A DNA stretch of 64,000 nt from Enoplolaimus lenunculus (lineage: Eukaryota > Nematoda > Enoplea > Enoplida > Thoracostomopsidae), in contig JASANG010003404.1 in assembly GCA_030248215.1 (NCBI GenBank), forward strand, positions 1 through 64,000, given 5' to 3'. Below, in pieces: positions 1 to 12,004 of this stretch; position 1 is the stretch's first letter, and every line of letters starts with the position of its first letter. Made by a program: the position numbers and the translations under genes. Below the pieces are notes generated by a model. That model was not told the DNA's origin. It worked only from the letters and a program-made list of their open reading frames with translations, and did not search any database.

Positions 1-108
1 TTCCAGGCTGCCCCAGTTATAACTTGAACTCGCATTAGGCTTTTAGGCTTAGGCTTATGCTTACGAATATGCTTATACTACTGCTTCAACCCTGTTCTAT
101 ACATTGGC
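1..108. mobile_element. GGCC-ended element with (TTAGGC)n core, cut by window edge
   Basis: Degenerate TTAGGCTTAGGCTTATGC units followed by the family end (CCTGTTCTATACATTGGC). The left end lies outside the window. Confidence 0.6.
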
Positions 109-218
109 TGGAGACATAGTCAACTTTTTAGCAAACATTTTCTGACGGTTGGCTTATGCCCCTCACAGTTTTTAACACCCACCCATTAATTCAGATTTGT
201 GAAATCGTTTGAACTTTT

Positions 219-484
219 GGCTAATATAAAGAACAGTGGCGGAACAATATTTTAAGCATATTCCTAAGCCTAAGCCTAAGCCTAAACCTAAACCTCATTG
301 CAAGAATGAGCATATCCCTAAGCCTAAGCCTAATCCTAAACCTAAACCTAAGCCTCATTGCAAGAATGAGCATATCCCTAAGCCTAAGCCTAAGCGTAAG
401 CCAAGCAAAAAAATAGTCTAAAGCTTAATCGTACTCTTTTGCAGTCCCAAAGAAAAACGTTCCGCCCCTGATCTTTACATGGGT
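219..484. mobile_element. GGCC-family element with (CCTAAG)n core
   Basis: Ends resemble the family termini (GAACAGTGGCGGAACA and GTTCCGCCCCTGATC, inverted). The core is CCTAAGCCTAAGCC repeats with a tandem 60-bp substructure marked by CATTGCAAGAATGAGCATAT. A 61-codon frame through it is only repeat translation. Confidence 0.75.
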
Positions 485-1054
485 CGAACTTTTTAACAGT
501 ATGCCCAAAATATAAGTGTCGATGATAAGCTGTTTGATTGACAAAATGTTAAAATATATTCGGTAAGTTTGCGGGAAAATATAGCCAGGTTTGAAGCTGT
601 GCCTATTTTTTAAAAGTATAAAGTATCACAGCCACCACAAACGAAAAATGAATCAAGGAAATTTTGGAGTTTGTGCAAATATAAATTTCCAAAACCCTAT
701 TCAGTTGAAAGGCTTAGATCAAGGCTTATAGAAAACGGTTCGGGATATAAATCCTGTGCTTAATATGAAAACGTTTTCCGAAATCTAAGTATAATCTAAA
801 CCTAAACCTGGGTCTAAACCTAAGCCTGTATGTGAAATGGATATTCGGCGTTTTTACAGTTTAAATTTGACATTTAATTTCTTAAAAACTTAAAGGGTTT
901 CCTATCATATCAAGCAGCTTCCATATTATAGTTACCATCCTAAAATTTAAAGGACTGGTCTATGCAGTCCAATAAAATTGCTGTAAAAGCTATAGTATTT
1001 TAGCTTATCAAAGTCTTTTAAACCAAAAGAGTGTATTTTGCGAAAGCTGCATAG

Positions 1055-1420
1055 CAGGGTGCAACCGGTATCCGTTTCCGTTTCCGGTGAAAATCGGTGT
1101 CCGTTTCCGGTTTCGTTAACTGAAATTCTGTTATTTTTTACGTTGTAAATTAGTTATAAATCACGTATATATTTCACAACTTTGCTGTTATACAGATATG
1201 CTGTAATTGTTTGAAATGAAATAAAAATTGCGAAACTCATCCAAAATCTTAAACATTTCTATGCATCTGCCATTTTTTCTTTAAAAATTTCGAAATATTT
1301 TCGTGAATTTTACACGCTTCAATTGTAAATGGCAGAAAAACACATCGGTTTCGAAACTTTTATACTTCAATATCCACTTTTTGGTTTCCGTTTCTGTTAT
1401 TTTTACTATCCGTTTACACC
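1055..1420. mobile_element. hAT-like non-autonomous element, CAGGGTGCAACCGG end
   Basis: Starts with CAGGGTGCAACCGGTATCCG, then CCGTTTCCGG simple repeats. The interior (ACTTTTATACTTCAATAT and CCGTTTCTG) matches the element at 29029-29690. The right end is not clear and could extend to about 1860. Confidence 0.5.
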
Positions 1421-1873
1421 TTGCCGCAAAGTATATACTTCTATGGAAATTAGTTTTTTGCTGGTTACTGTTAAAGCAGTATCCCCAAGCTTCACGTTAT
1501 TGCGTTTACTCTATCATTATTCAACAGCATTGGCGGTTTATTTATGCTCATCAAAATTTCAATTTTACTTAAATTTTAGCAATTTTGCGGCAAGACCGCT
1601 TTGAAACCGAACAAACTTCTAAATTCCAGAACAAAAAGTTTAAGGTACGTAAGTTTTTTCACGTTTTTCGCCTGTAAAAAGTTGTTTGTTTCTGCTGTTT
1701 ATTTGTATATTTATTACAGCTTCAAAAGTGGCAGAACCCCGCGTTTGTTTATGTCGGTTTTTTGAGGTACAAATAGCAGTTGGTGTTTGTATGGCATACA
1801 ATGAAACCGAAATCGTAGCTTCTATATAATTTTTACATCGTATTATTTTTATTATTGAAAGATTTTAACGCTT

Positions 1874-2144
1874 TTAACCCTCTCACTCATAGAGTATACT
1901 ATGAACAACTAAATACAAGTAATATACGAGCTCCACAGACACTGTGAGCAGTATTTAGCAATTCTAACACCTATGCGTAGTGCAAAATTTCTATAAGATG
2001 TCAGAGCCCCCTCGGGCTCGAGCGTCAAGATCCTATAGCTCAGTGGCCATCGTAAACGCCCCCCACTCGAGAGACTGGGGATTGAATCTATTTCAAAATT
2101 ATATCTCATATGAAACTGAACATATTCATGTGAGATTGGGTTAA
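1874..2144. mobile_element. tRNA-headed element with inverted termini
   Basis: Ends TTAACCCTCTCAC and GTGAGATTGGGTTAA are inverted repeats. Inside, CCTATAGCTCAGTGG (A box) and GATTGAATC (worn B box) are tRNA-like. Other copies lie at 5108, 29114, 31770, 33392, 48094 and 48389. Confidence 0.7.
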
Positions 2145-3159
2145 AACAGTTCTTTGTCAATTTTTTCAAAGGGGATTTTGTCAAATTTCTGAGTTTACAC
2201 TCAATTTAAATCATTTAGTTTCTATTTACTTTGTATGCTGACCACATATGCAAACCATTAACAGCAACACCGGTCGATCGTTATGCCAATTTAGCGACAA
2301 TGTATCAAACGAACGAATTATTACATTTACAAATATTAAGAAACATTATGCAGTTTACGAAACCTGAGCTATTAACGCCGACGTAAACTCTACTCATTCT
2401 AAAGTGTCAAGACCTATTACTAACTGGCTCTATGCTTCTATGCTCAAGAGCCCGTATTCTCAAATGTGAGTAGCACCTATCGCCAGTTGGTGATAGGTCC
2501 GATAACTTTGGAACCAGCGCATGGAGAGGTTCGAAATTCATCACATCGTTCGCGTGTGATTTGCCCTACTTCTGTGCCAATTTTGAGATCTGCAACTCAA
2601 GTACAGATGTTCGTCAGTTTGAAAACCTATCACTAAATGATGATACGCATTTGAGAATATGGAACCAGATCGTAACTGCCCGTCTTAAGCAAAAATGAAC
2701 TAAGGTATCTATTAGTGATGTTCATTGCGTACTTCGTCACATTAGACAGCGTTTGCCATTTTACCGGTTACGCGAAAGTCCAAAAATATATTTTGTATTT
2801 TTTTTATTTTTGAAGTAAATTTTTGTTTTTTTTTCGCTTTTGAAGCTCGATTTATGGTTCTTGAGTTACTTCTTTTAATTTCCAGCTACTAAAGAAACAA
2901 GCCCATAGCCAGCTCATCTTGCTAGGTGAGGGCAAATTTTTTTAGCAGGGGCATTCAAGTGCAGGGGGGGCTTGCCTACAGCAGTTTCTTGAGATTGCAC
3001 AGTAGTCGCAATCAGCTTAAAATGACAGGTAATTGTATAAAATTGTAAAAATCAGAAATTTGACGTGCTTGTGGTGGGTGTTACATGATGAAATCTGGCG
3101 AAGCAAAGTAGACGACGTATGATTTTGGCATTTTAGAAGTATTTAATATCAAAACAAGT

Positions 3160-6100
3160 ATGTCTCGTGATTCGGAATTATTTGATGTGATCGTAGTAGG
3201 TGCAGGAATTATAGGTTTGTCAACAGCGTATCATGTTCGAAACTGTTTGCCCGGCGATAAAAAAGTTTTACTACTTGACAAGGTAAAATTTAAAACGCTC
3301 AAATAGCGAATAAAATAGAATGTGTGAAATTAGCATAATTTTCCTAAAGCAAATGTTTTTGCAAACTTTTTTTGACGATGCTCGCAAACGTGGTGTCAAT
3401 ATTTTAAAGATCAGGGACGGAACGTTTTTCTGTGGGACTAGAAAAGAGTAAAACTTAAGCTTTAAACTAATTTTTTCGCCAGACTTTAGTCTTAGGCTTA
3501 GAAATATGCTCATTCTTACGCTTAGGCTTAGGTTTAGTCTTATAGGAATATGCTTATAAAACGGTTCAACAACAGCTTGAACGGCGCTGAAATTAAGTAC
3601 TGTAGTGACCCGATTAAGAAGGGGGGCTGATATTTATTTGGCCTCCAAAGAGGGTCCCTGGTATTCGGCTACAGACTGTTTGTATAATTTTTAACCACAG
3701 TCATTTATGCACTGCAGTTAGGGGTAATTGACATTTATGGACGCTAATTAAGGTTTAGGCACTCTATCCACTGACTCTTATTAGGGATACGGACTCTTAT
3801 TGATTGGGGCTCAACATGGTGACCCCCTCTCTTATTACCCCGCCCCCGCTTATTCGGGTCACTAACACTAAGATTGGCTCTCCAACTTTATTAATATACA
3901 GGCCAGTGCCTTGCTATTCAATGCAAATAATGGACGATAAACCAAACCCGATGCAAACTTGCCATATAAAGAATAAACGCTAAATTGCAAAATCATATTT
4001 GTTTTGTATTTTGGATGATCAAACGGTTTAATATTTGTGCCAATGTATAGAACAGGGCTGTAACAGTAGTATAAGCATGTTACTAAGCTTAAACCTAATT
4101 AACAAATTAATCTAAAGCTTAAGCTTGTTACTCTATTACCGTCCCGTAGAAAAGCGTTCCGCCAATAATGTTTGCATGAGCCAATATTTGTAGCTACCTT
4201 AGACAACGCATTCGGTATATTTTTAGTTTGAATCAAACCAACTGAACGTTTAAAAGCAATGATTTTTGTTGTACTTGCAAGCCAAACATCGTCAATGTTT
4301 TAGTAGCGCGTTTCAGTTTCACTGGCCACATTCTCGCGGAAGCTCGTTTGGTGCAACCCGCATGACGAGGTACAGTTATGATATGCCGGCTTACGGTGCA
4401 CTGCTATCGGATACTTTCGACCGATGGGCTGAGTTGCAAGCGGACAGTGGGATCGATTTATACAAGTAAACCAATTTCAAACACAAAGTAGAATTCGATT
4501 TATTGAAACCGCATCGACACTCCCAATTGCGATGTCGTCATATTTTTAGTGTCGGTTTGCTAAGGCCCGTAGCCTGCTTTTACCTTGTTACGGAGCAAAA
4601 AATTTTCAGAAACGGCATACAATGGGTTTCGATGACTTACAAGCAATGTTGAAAATTGTCTGGGGGCAAAATTTTTCAAGGACACTGAATACCCCCGGCC
4701 TCGCTTTGGCTCCGGACCCGAGTTTGCGTTGTATTTGCGTGCTGCCTATTATGCTTCATTAGCTGCACATTAACTGTTTCAAAAAGAATTTTGTATTTTC
4801 GATTCACAACATGTACGGGTTTTCACTTAGCTTAAAGCGACAGTGAAGAGCTTATCTTTAGAACCGCTATAACTGTAACCAAGTCGGTTTTGTCACAAGT
4901 CAATAAATCTGCATGAGCCATAAACCCCCCCTTTTCCACCTCTCCCTCTAAATCCGCTACGTGTTCTGTTTCGATCCACGGTGGGCTCTATACTTGATCG
5001 CTTATTGCACGGCATAGGGCGGCTCTGTGCCGAACGGCGCCGCACAACAAGTATATCACCGCCCACACTGTTCGTAACTTTAATATAATGGAATAAATGC
5101 GTGATTCTTAACCCTTTCTCACATGAATATTTTCTATTTCCCCTGAGACCTACTTTATGCTAGGATTCGAACTCCAGTGACTGGAGTAGGAGGCGTATAC
5201 CATCACCACTCAGCTATAGGAGCTTGCCACTCAAGCCCGAGTAGGCTCTCACGTCTTGTGAAGGTTTAGTACTATGCATACGTGTTGCAATTGTTAAACA
5301 CGGTGCGACATATACTGTTTAACGTATATATACTGCGCTGAGTTGCCTATAGGCAACTCAATGTGAGAGAGGGTTAATATTTGCAGAGAGACCGGAATGT
5401 TAATGATTGCACCAACGAAATCGGATTACTATAAAAATTTCGTTGCAACCGCTAAGCTTCACAATCTGGAGCACGAGCTGTTGAGTCGAAACCAAGTTCG
5501 ACATCGGTATCCACAATTTCGGATCCCTCGCGGTTACGGTAGTATGTATCAACGAAAAGGAGGCTTGCTATGTGGTACCAAAGCGATGCAAGCGTTTATG
5601 GTAAATCGATAAACACGGACTCGCGTTTAATATCGGTCCTGGGATTATCATATAAACCTGTTTAATAGTTATCATTTAGAAAAATAATTTACATGATCGA
5701 GATTTTCTCATTCTGGTCAGTGGCTTAAGTTTCAACCAGCCCACAGTCCATCTGTCCCAGTTGAAAGAATACCAAGCAAATTCAGAAGCGGATCGAAATA
5801 AAAGTTCATTTTTGTTTATTTTGTAATTTTTACCATTGGTTCTGCTATTAAAAGCTTTTGTTTGATATCTATACATTGGCCGTTCATTTAGGTTTAGGTG
5901 GCCAATGTAAAAGAACAGGTGCGGAACAGTACTATACGCGTATTCCTAAGCCTATGCCTGAGCCTAAGCCTAAGCGTAAGCGTAAGAATGAGCATATTCC
6001 TAAACCTAAGCCTAAGCCTATGCCTAAGCCAAGCAAAAAAATTGTCTAAAGCTTAAGCTTACTCTTTTCTAGTCTCACAGAAAAACGTTCCGCCCCTGAT

Positions 6101-9100
6101 CTTTACAAGGGCCGGTTTAGGTTTAGGCTTAGCCGGCAGATCAATTAACTTTTCTGTCAGACAGAAATAAACATTTGATATTTTGTTGCTATATTTTTTT
6201 AGGCTCTATTTAGATCGAACGGGGGTATATTCCGTGATAACGAAGAATTGGTCGACGTTGTTGCGCCTTCAGCTGGTCGACGGCCTGTTAAAATACGCAC
6301 AACAAAACAGGAGTACACAGCTCGAATAGGTGTCGTGCTAGCGCTGGGGCCATGGGCGCCTGATTTTTTGAAATCAAAATTCAATCTATCGCTGCCTATC
6401 GAAGTAAGCATTATTTTGATGTGTTGATCAATTTCAAATTTATAAGTTTACTGAGGAATCGCTTTACAGAACGCAGAACAGCGTACATAGTAGACAGCAA
6501 ACACGCTAGCTTATTTCAAGCCTAAAGCACTAAGCCATATGGCTAAAAAAATTTTGTGTGATGCTAGGTTCAAGATTCCTAAGTACAAAACTAAATTACT
6601 GTAGTGACCCGAATAAGAGGGGGGCTGATATTTATTTGGCCTCTCCAGAGGGTACCCCCCTTGTTAGGTATTTGGTTACGGACTGTTATTTATTTTTAAC
6701 CCACGCTCCGCCACCCTTCGTTACTAATATATATCCGGTACTGCAACTATTCGTTGAATTAAACGTTATTCGTCTTGCGTCAATAGCTAGAGCGATCATG
6801 CAAGGTTATACTTAGGAATGTACTTTCAAAATTTAAGTACGCCGTAAAGATTCGAGCTCAATTTTAGTTGGTCCTGGAGTCATTTATGCACTACAATTAG
6901 GAACAACTGACCTTCATGGACGCTAATTAGGATTTAGGGACTCTATCTGCTTACGGACTCTTATTAGGGATCCGGACTCCTATTGATTGAAACTCAAAAT
7001 GGGGACCCCCTCTTATTACCCCAAACCCTCTTTTTCGGGTCACTAGAGTATACGGGCAAAAACAATATATTACCGGCTTAGATGTAAGCATGGCCTCCGC
7101 CTGTATATACTTATGAGTATAATTATAAACTTAGTCTTTAAACCAAACTTAACACTGGCTTTTGGCATAAACGTTAGGCTTGCCGTGCTTTTATCAATGC
7201 TGATTGTTATTAATATTGTTTTTCTGGCGATTAACTGGCTGTTGCCTTTGACGTTTTAGCCTCAAAAAACAGTTTACTGCTACTGGCAAACCAAAACTGA
7301 CATATATAATGCGAGTAAAGGAAGCCCGTGCCTTTTAGCGAGGTACAATGACGTCACTTATTTCATGAAAGCGTCATGGGAGTATGATGGTCAAGTTCAA
7401 GTAAGTAAGCTATTAAAATCTGAAAATTCTTGCGGTTCGTCTACCAAACGACCCACAGTTAAGTTTACAGCCACCACAGTGTAACTGAAATTACAGCTCC
7501 GATTGGTAAATCCGGTATTTTTCACTATCCGGGTTCGGCATTAATTCCGGTATATTTTCATCGGAATTTCCCGGTATTTTTGATATTGAAAATTGTACTT
7601 GAAAAGTTTCAATCAAGGGCATATCGTAACTTATTTTTGCATTTCCAGTTTGTGTCGTACTGCATATCTGGCCCATGTTACTTTATAAGGGGCGTTCAGG
7701 TTTCTGCTGGGTCCATAAAAGAGTAGGTTTAGATTCTAGATTACATTTTTTTGCTTAGGCTTAGTTAGGATTAGGTTTAGGCTTAGGAATACGCTTAATC
7801 TACTGTTACGCCCCTTAAAGTAACATTGGCCGCATATCTGAATATAGGATGTTTTTTCGTTTGCATATGTTTGCAATGTTGCAGCTGTATTGATTTCCCG
7901 AAAATTGCTGACTCGAACAACCTGAATTACACAAAATAATTGATTACAAACTAATTTTACGATAACGGATAGCTTTCACTTTCCGGTTCTGGTATTTTTT
8001 CGCTTTACGGTTCCGGTATTTTTTCACTTTACGGTTCCGGTATTTTTTCGCTTTACGGTTCCGGTATTTTTTCGCTTTACGGTTCCAGTATTTTTTCGCT
8101 TCACGGTTCCGGTATTTTTTCGCTTTACGGTTCCAGTATTTTTTCGCTTCACGGTTCCGGTATTTTTTCGCTTTACGGTTCCAGTATTTTTTCGCTTCAC
8201 GGTTCCGGTATTTTTTCGCTTTACGGTTCCAGTATTTTTTCGCTTCACGGTTCCGGTATTTTTTCGCTTTACGGTTCCGGTATTTTTTCGCTTTACGGTT
8301 CTTCCGGTACAATTTATTCCGGTCGCACCCTGACAGCAACATAGTTTGTCTTATATCGGCCGGTTAGAGGCCGAGAAAAGGTGTAATGGAGACAATCAAA
8401 TATGTTGAAAGATAGCATGCCGTCAAATGCTGCGAAACTGTACAGCTTCACGGTTTCTGGCGGCGAAAACTTATACATGAGCACAAGTGATACGTCGCCA
8501 TCTTTTCGCAACTGCAGTTAGCGATTCTACAAATTGCAATTCGTTTTTCTTGCTTTGTTTGTTTGTTCTTCAGTTAATATTTAATTGCTTTTTGTCCCAA
8601 CTTATCATACGAGCAATGTCTCCATGAAAATACGATGGCATACAGCGGATTGAAGTATAGTTTAACGCCATTCTTCAAGGCAGTTTGACGTAATGTGCCC
8701 AAGACGCGTTAAAAGCGCAGTAACGATTGTCATCAGATCATGACTTAAACTAAAGATTTCAATTCTAGTTTTTCTCGATCTCGCTTCAGCGAAGTCGTGT
8801 TTAGATGGTTGTTCGCATCTTTTTCATTTGAATATGCATTCTGTATTACATATGTGTGCGTAAAGAGAATAAAGTTGTTATTGCATAAATGTCGTGCCTC
8901 GAACAGCATTTCGCTCCAGTTTGCAACTGGGACGTCCTAAACTACAATTGCTGTTCAGGGCAGTCCAAACAACTACTGGAATGCAAACTGTTTTTGATTA
9001 AGAGGATTGTACAGACCGAACAGCTGCTGCAATGCAAACTGTCCACTGTAAATTTCAGTGAGTTGATTTTAATTCAGAATGAGTTGAATCACTCAGTCTG

Positions 9101-11503
9101 AGTTAGGACTGTGAGAACTCAAAGTTTTGAGTTGATTCAATTCATTCTGAGTTAATTCATCAACTCACCCAGAGTCAACTCAATTCAGAGTGCAAATCAA
9201 CTCAACTGAGAGTGAGTTAATGTTTACTGATATTAACTCAGAAATAACCAAATCGCTAGTTGAATTGATTCATCAACTCATTGGAATTTACAGTGTGGTA
9301 ATCGAAAACGTTTCTTAACATAGAATTCTCTCACTACTGTTGATGATTTTTTTGTGGCCAGGGTTTGGTCATAATGTGCGTAAGGAAAATTATTTAGGTA
9401 CCCCAGCTTTCCGACCATTTTTTTATCTGTTGGTCGTTTTGAAAGAGACCGTCGCAAGAAAATGGACGAGCGACTCACAGGATCCGTACAAGTAGCACTT
9501 AAATTACAATGGCAAATTTTGAGTACTAAATGTGCTTTGCACAAAATTTCACTTGTTAATCCTAGTATTTATAAAATCGGAACATGAATATCTACCCAAA
9601 CGCTGGAGTTTAATTATATATCATATACTGCTTCGTGATCAAGTATTTAAGCCGGGAATTATTTGCCTTGTAAAGGTCAAATATTTTTTTGTTGTCTTCT
9701 TTAGGTAGGCCTTCATATGGGAGTGCCCTCGAGTCCTAACACACGGGATGATCCTGCAAAAGTGGCAACTTTGGAGTCAACCTATATTCGCCGAGCTCAA
9801 CAATTTGGCCGACAATTTTTGCCTGATGTCGATATGCGAGCGCCAGTTTTAGTCGACAGTTGCATGTATACGTCGAATAAACTCGATAAAGGTTTCGTTC
9901 TCGATACGCATCCGAAATTTAAAAATGTCGTGATTGCAACTGGATTTTCAGGTTCATTTTAGTGTTAAAAAAGCTATTGTTAAAATTAGCATTCATACTC
10001 TCTAAAAACTTGAACTTTAAATTATAGCTTAACTAAACTTGAATATCAGTTTAAGTAAAACTTAAATGGTTGGACGAACGAACTAAACTAGAATTTTAAG
10101 TTTTACTTGAATTGGTGAATTTTTAAGTTTAACACGAGTTTAAGTGAACTTATTTTTAGATTAAGCAACAACTGCAGCCCAGAAAATATGTGTATCAAAG
10201 AGTTCACTATAAGTTTAGCTTAAACTAAAAATACGTAAGATTTCAAATTAGTTTAAGCGTATCCTACCAGTTAGTTCAGTTATTCTTAAAATTTAGTTTA
10301 ATACTACTGGATTAGCTTAAGCTTAACTCAAGTTAGTTTAAGCTTTTAGAGAGTAGCTAATGTTGTCATGTAAGACTGCAATACAATGGCGTAGCAGCCG
10401 AGGTGCTGGCGGTAACTTTCTTTTTAAATAAAGGAAAGGTTGCGAAGAATGGGAATATTTTATGAAGGGCCCATGTTTACTTTAAGGGGCGTTTAGGTTT
10501 TTGGTGGGTCTATAAAAGAGTAGGTTTATGTTACTTTAAGGGGCGTCCAGGTTTTTGGTTACTTTAAGGGGCGTTTAGGTTTTTGGTGGGTCTATAAAAG
10601 AGTAGGTTTATGTTACTTTAAGGGGCGTCCAGGTTTTTGGTAGGTCTATAAAAGAGTAGGTTTATGTTACTTTAAGGGGCGTCCAGGTTTTTGGTGGGTC
10701 TATAAAAGAGTAAGGTTACAGTCTAGATTACATTTTTTTGCTTAGGCTTAGGCTTAGGAACTCATTTTTGCAACGCTTAGGATTAGGTTTAATAGGCTTA
10801 GGAATACGCTTAATCTATTGTTATGCCCCTTAAAGTAACATTGGCCGAAAAAGTATTAAGTCCCTTATCTTGCGATTTATTAAAATTGCATTTCAGCTTC
10901 TTGTTCGATTCGGTGACAAGCAAAGAATCTTTTGTCAGTATATATAACGCAACAGCGTATACCCCCTGTTTTTAGATTAATTTCCGTGCTGCAGATGTAA
11001 TCAAGACGTCTTGAACCCTAAAGCGCATGTGGTGGCTTTATCCTGAGCCAAGACGTTAATCTAAACACAAGCGTCAACATAAATTTAATGTTAGGCGTAG
11101 TCTTCCTAACAGATTTTGGCCCATGTAAAGATCAGGGGCGTAACGTTTTTTGTGGGACTTGAATAGAGTAAGCTTAAGCATTAGACTAATTTTTTTGCTT
11201 GGCTTACGCTTAGGCTTAGGTTTTAGGCTTAAAATATGTTTATAATACTGTTGCGTCCCTGTTCTTACCTTTTGAACTTTAGAGGTCCAAAATCTGCTTC
11301 TGCTTGAGGTTATATATACGATCTGACAACTGAAGTTCAGACAACGTCCCTGATTCTTAACGGTTGTTGTTTCAGGACACGGATTCAAACTGGCACCAAT
11401 TGTTGGCGAAATCGTTGGCAATCTTGTACTGAACCGATCACAAGCTCCAAACGTCGATATGCAAGCATTTAGCATAGACCGGTTTACTAAGTCAAAACTA
11501 TGA
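3160..11503 (+). CDS. PIPOX: Peroxisomal sarcosine/L-pipecolate oxidase-like protein, copy 1 (7 exons)
   Basis: Exons: 3160-3282, 4317-4465, 5387-5600, 6203-6403, 7260-7400, 9705-9951 and 11376-11503. All have GT-AG borders and join in frame to 400 residues; human PIPOX is 390. The family is FAD amine oxidases of the monomeric sarcosine oxidase type, which oxidise N-methyl or cyclic imino acids such as sarcosine and L-pipecolate, making H2O2 in peroxisomes. Seen here: an N-terminal dinucleotide fold with G14-x-G16-x-x-G19 (VVGAGIIGLS), the family block PHSRGSSFGATR in exon 2, LGPWAP in exon 4, and SCMYT with Cys329 where the family binds FAD covalently. Next come DTHPKFKNVV and GFSGHGFKLAP across the last junction. 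The protein ends in Ser-Lys-Leu, a perfect type 1 peroxisomal signal. The start is the ATG just before the beta strand of the FAD fold. Introns hold many small transposons. The family call is firm; the exact substrate is not shown by the sequence. Confidence 0.95.
3404..3572. mobile_element. GGCC-family element in PIPOX copy 1 intron 1
   Basis: Contains GATCAGGGACGGAACG, GAGTAAAACTTAAGC and TTAGGC-type units, as in the other copies; its ends have decayed. Confidence 0.6.
3598..3872. mobile_element. CTGTAGTGACCCG-family MITE, short copy, in PIPOX copy 1 intron 1
   Basis: Starts TACTGTAGTGACCCGATTAAG and ends CTTATTCGGGTCACTA, inverted termini shared with copies at 6597, 18786, 27491, 34182 and 41541. 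The middle is shorter than in the copy at 6597. Confidence 0.8.
4040..4182. mobile_element. GGCC-family element in PIPOX copy 1 intron 1
   Basis: Has CCAATGTATAGAACAGGGC at the left and GCGTTCCGCC with TTTGCATGAGCC at the right; the core has only a few TTAAGC/CCTAA units. Confidence 0.6.
5108..5377. mobile_element. tRNA-headed element with inverted termini
   Basis: TTAACCCTTTCTCACATG at the left and TGTGAGAGAGGGTTAA at the right. The minus strand carries the tRNA-like part (CTATAGCTGAGTGGTGATGG and GGAGTTCGAATCC). It ends 9 bases before the 3' splice site of PIPOX copy 1 exon 3, so it supplies most of the local intron DNA. Confidence 0.8.
5900..6113. mobile_element. GGCC-family element with 9-bp target duplication
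   Basis: Runs from GGCCAATGTAAAAGAACAGG to CTTTACAAGGGCC and is flanked on both sides by GGTTTAGGT (5891-5899 and 6114-6122). The core is CCTAAGCC-type repeats. Confidence 0.8.
6597..7050. mobile_element. CTGTAGTGACCCG-family MITE, near full length
   Basis: Inverted ends TACTGTAGTGACCCGAATAAG (trimmed here to its conserved part) and TTCGGGTCACTAGAGTA, about 450 bp. The TA at each edge suits Tc1/mariner-type insertion, but no transposase is present. Confidence 0.8.
7670..7831. mobile_element. GGCC-family element nested in a hAT-like element
   Basis: GGCCCATGTTACTTTA and AAAGTAACATTGGCC are inverted ends, and GCATATCT repeats directly on both sides (7662-7669 and 7832-7839), an 8-bp target duplication. 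The core has TTAGGC-like units. Confidence 0.9.
7985..8300. repeat. 24-bp tandem repeat, about 13 units, with a 48-bp higher order
   Basis: Unit GGTATTTTTTCGCTTTACGG plus TTCC. In the middle, two variants alternate (CCGGTATT with CTTCACGG, and CCAGTATT with CTTTACGG), giving a 48-bp period. The long minus-strand frames here are repeat translation. Confidence 0.9.
9043..9298. mobile_element. Palindromic MITE built of GAGTTGATT/AATCAACTC
   Basis: Ends CCACTGTAAATTTCAGTG and TTGGAATTTACAGTGTGG are inverted. The interior is many short direct and inverted copies of GAGTTGA and TCAACTC. It lies in PIPOX copy 1 intron 5. Confidence 0.7.
9996..10355. mobile_element. TACTCTCTAAAA-ended MITE in PIPOX copy 1 intron 6
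   Basis: Inverted ends TACTCTCTAAAAACTT and AAGCTTTTAGAGAGTA. The interior is rich in AGTTTAAGC and CTTAAACT. A second copy is at 13276-13434. Confidence 0.8.
10468..10846. mobile_element. GGCC-family element with its left terminus amplified
   Basis: Ends GGCCCATGTTTACTTTAAGG and TTAAAGTAACATTGGCC. The left-end segment TTACTTTAAGGGGCGT(T/C)(T/C)AGG is repeated five times with a period near 54 bp (one unit cut short) before the TTAGGC core. Confidence 0.85.
11118..11268. mobile_element. GGCC-family element, right end lost
   Basis: GGCCCATGTAAAGATCAGGG at the left, then GAGTAAGCTTAAGC and TTAGGC-like units, ending near GTCCCTGTTCTTACC. It lies about 110 bases before the last exon of PIPOX copy 1. 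Confidence 0.65.
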
Positions 11504-12004
11504 TACCGGCAATTGTTCTAAAGACATGCGTCGAATAGAACCAACGAACGATGTGACCACTCACCATGTTTCTTCCCTCTAAGGGTGGCGTTCCTACTTT
11601 TGATGACGTCCGCCGATGTCTTTCTCCAGTCGTCACCGTTCGGCGCCCGTCTGCTACTGTACGTCACCGTGCAGTATTGTACTTACGTGAATTAGTCATC
11701 CTACCGTATGTAGACGTGGTGACGGACGGCGCCACACGACAAGTATAGCGCAACCCTAAAGACGTCCGTCCACATATTTAAAGGAACATGCCGCAACGCC
11801 CTGAAATTTAAGGAAAACACCTTTTCCGCATGAATACTTTTCTATTTCTTCTCGAATTTCATCTCATGTTTGATTCAAACCTGGTAAAGATGGACTCTCG
11901 GATGACGGGAGGTGTTTACCATCTCGTTTGAATATAAAACATTATTAAAGTTAAGTGTCTCACGTCTTGAGATTTTGCACCTCACATTCGTTGAATAATT
12001 GTTG

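Larger units (their letters stand above)
485..3159. other. Non-coding flank upstream of PIPOX copy 1
   Basis: No gene is seen. Contents, apart from elements listed separately, are a short patch of CCTAAACCTAAACC at about 795-830, a weakly palindromic patch at 2405-2665 built around CCTATCACC and TTTGAGAATATGGAACC (also seen near 26640-26710 and 57590), and unique AT-rich DNA. The promoter of the oxidase should lie near the right end; no clear TATA box stands out. Confidence 0.5.
7480..8333. mobile_element. hAT-like CCGGTATT-rich element with 24-bp tandem repeat
   Basis: CCGGTATTTTT-rich DNA ending in CCGGTCGCACCCTG, the inverted form of the CAGGGTGC terminus. The element is split by a GGCC-family insertion at 7670-7831. 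Its left end is uncertain. Confidence 0.6.

Noticed and set aside
7944-8342. 132-codon frame of Lys-Lys-Tyr-Arg-Asn repeats
   Set aside because: It is translation of the 24-bp repeat; two overlapping frames are open for the same reason.
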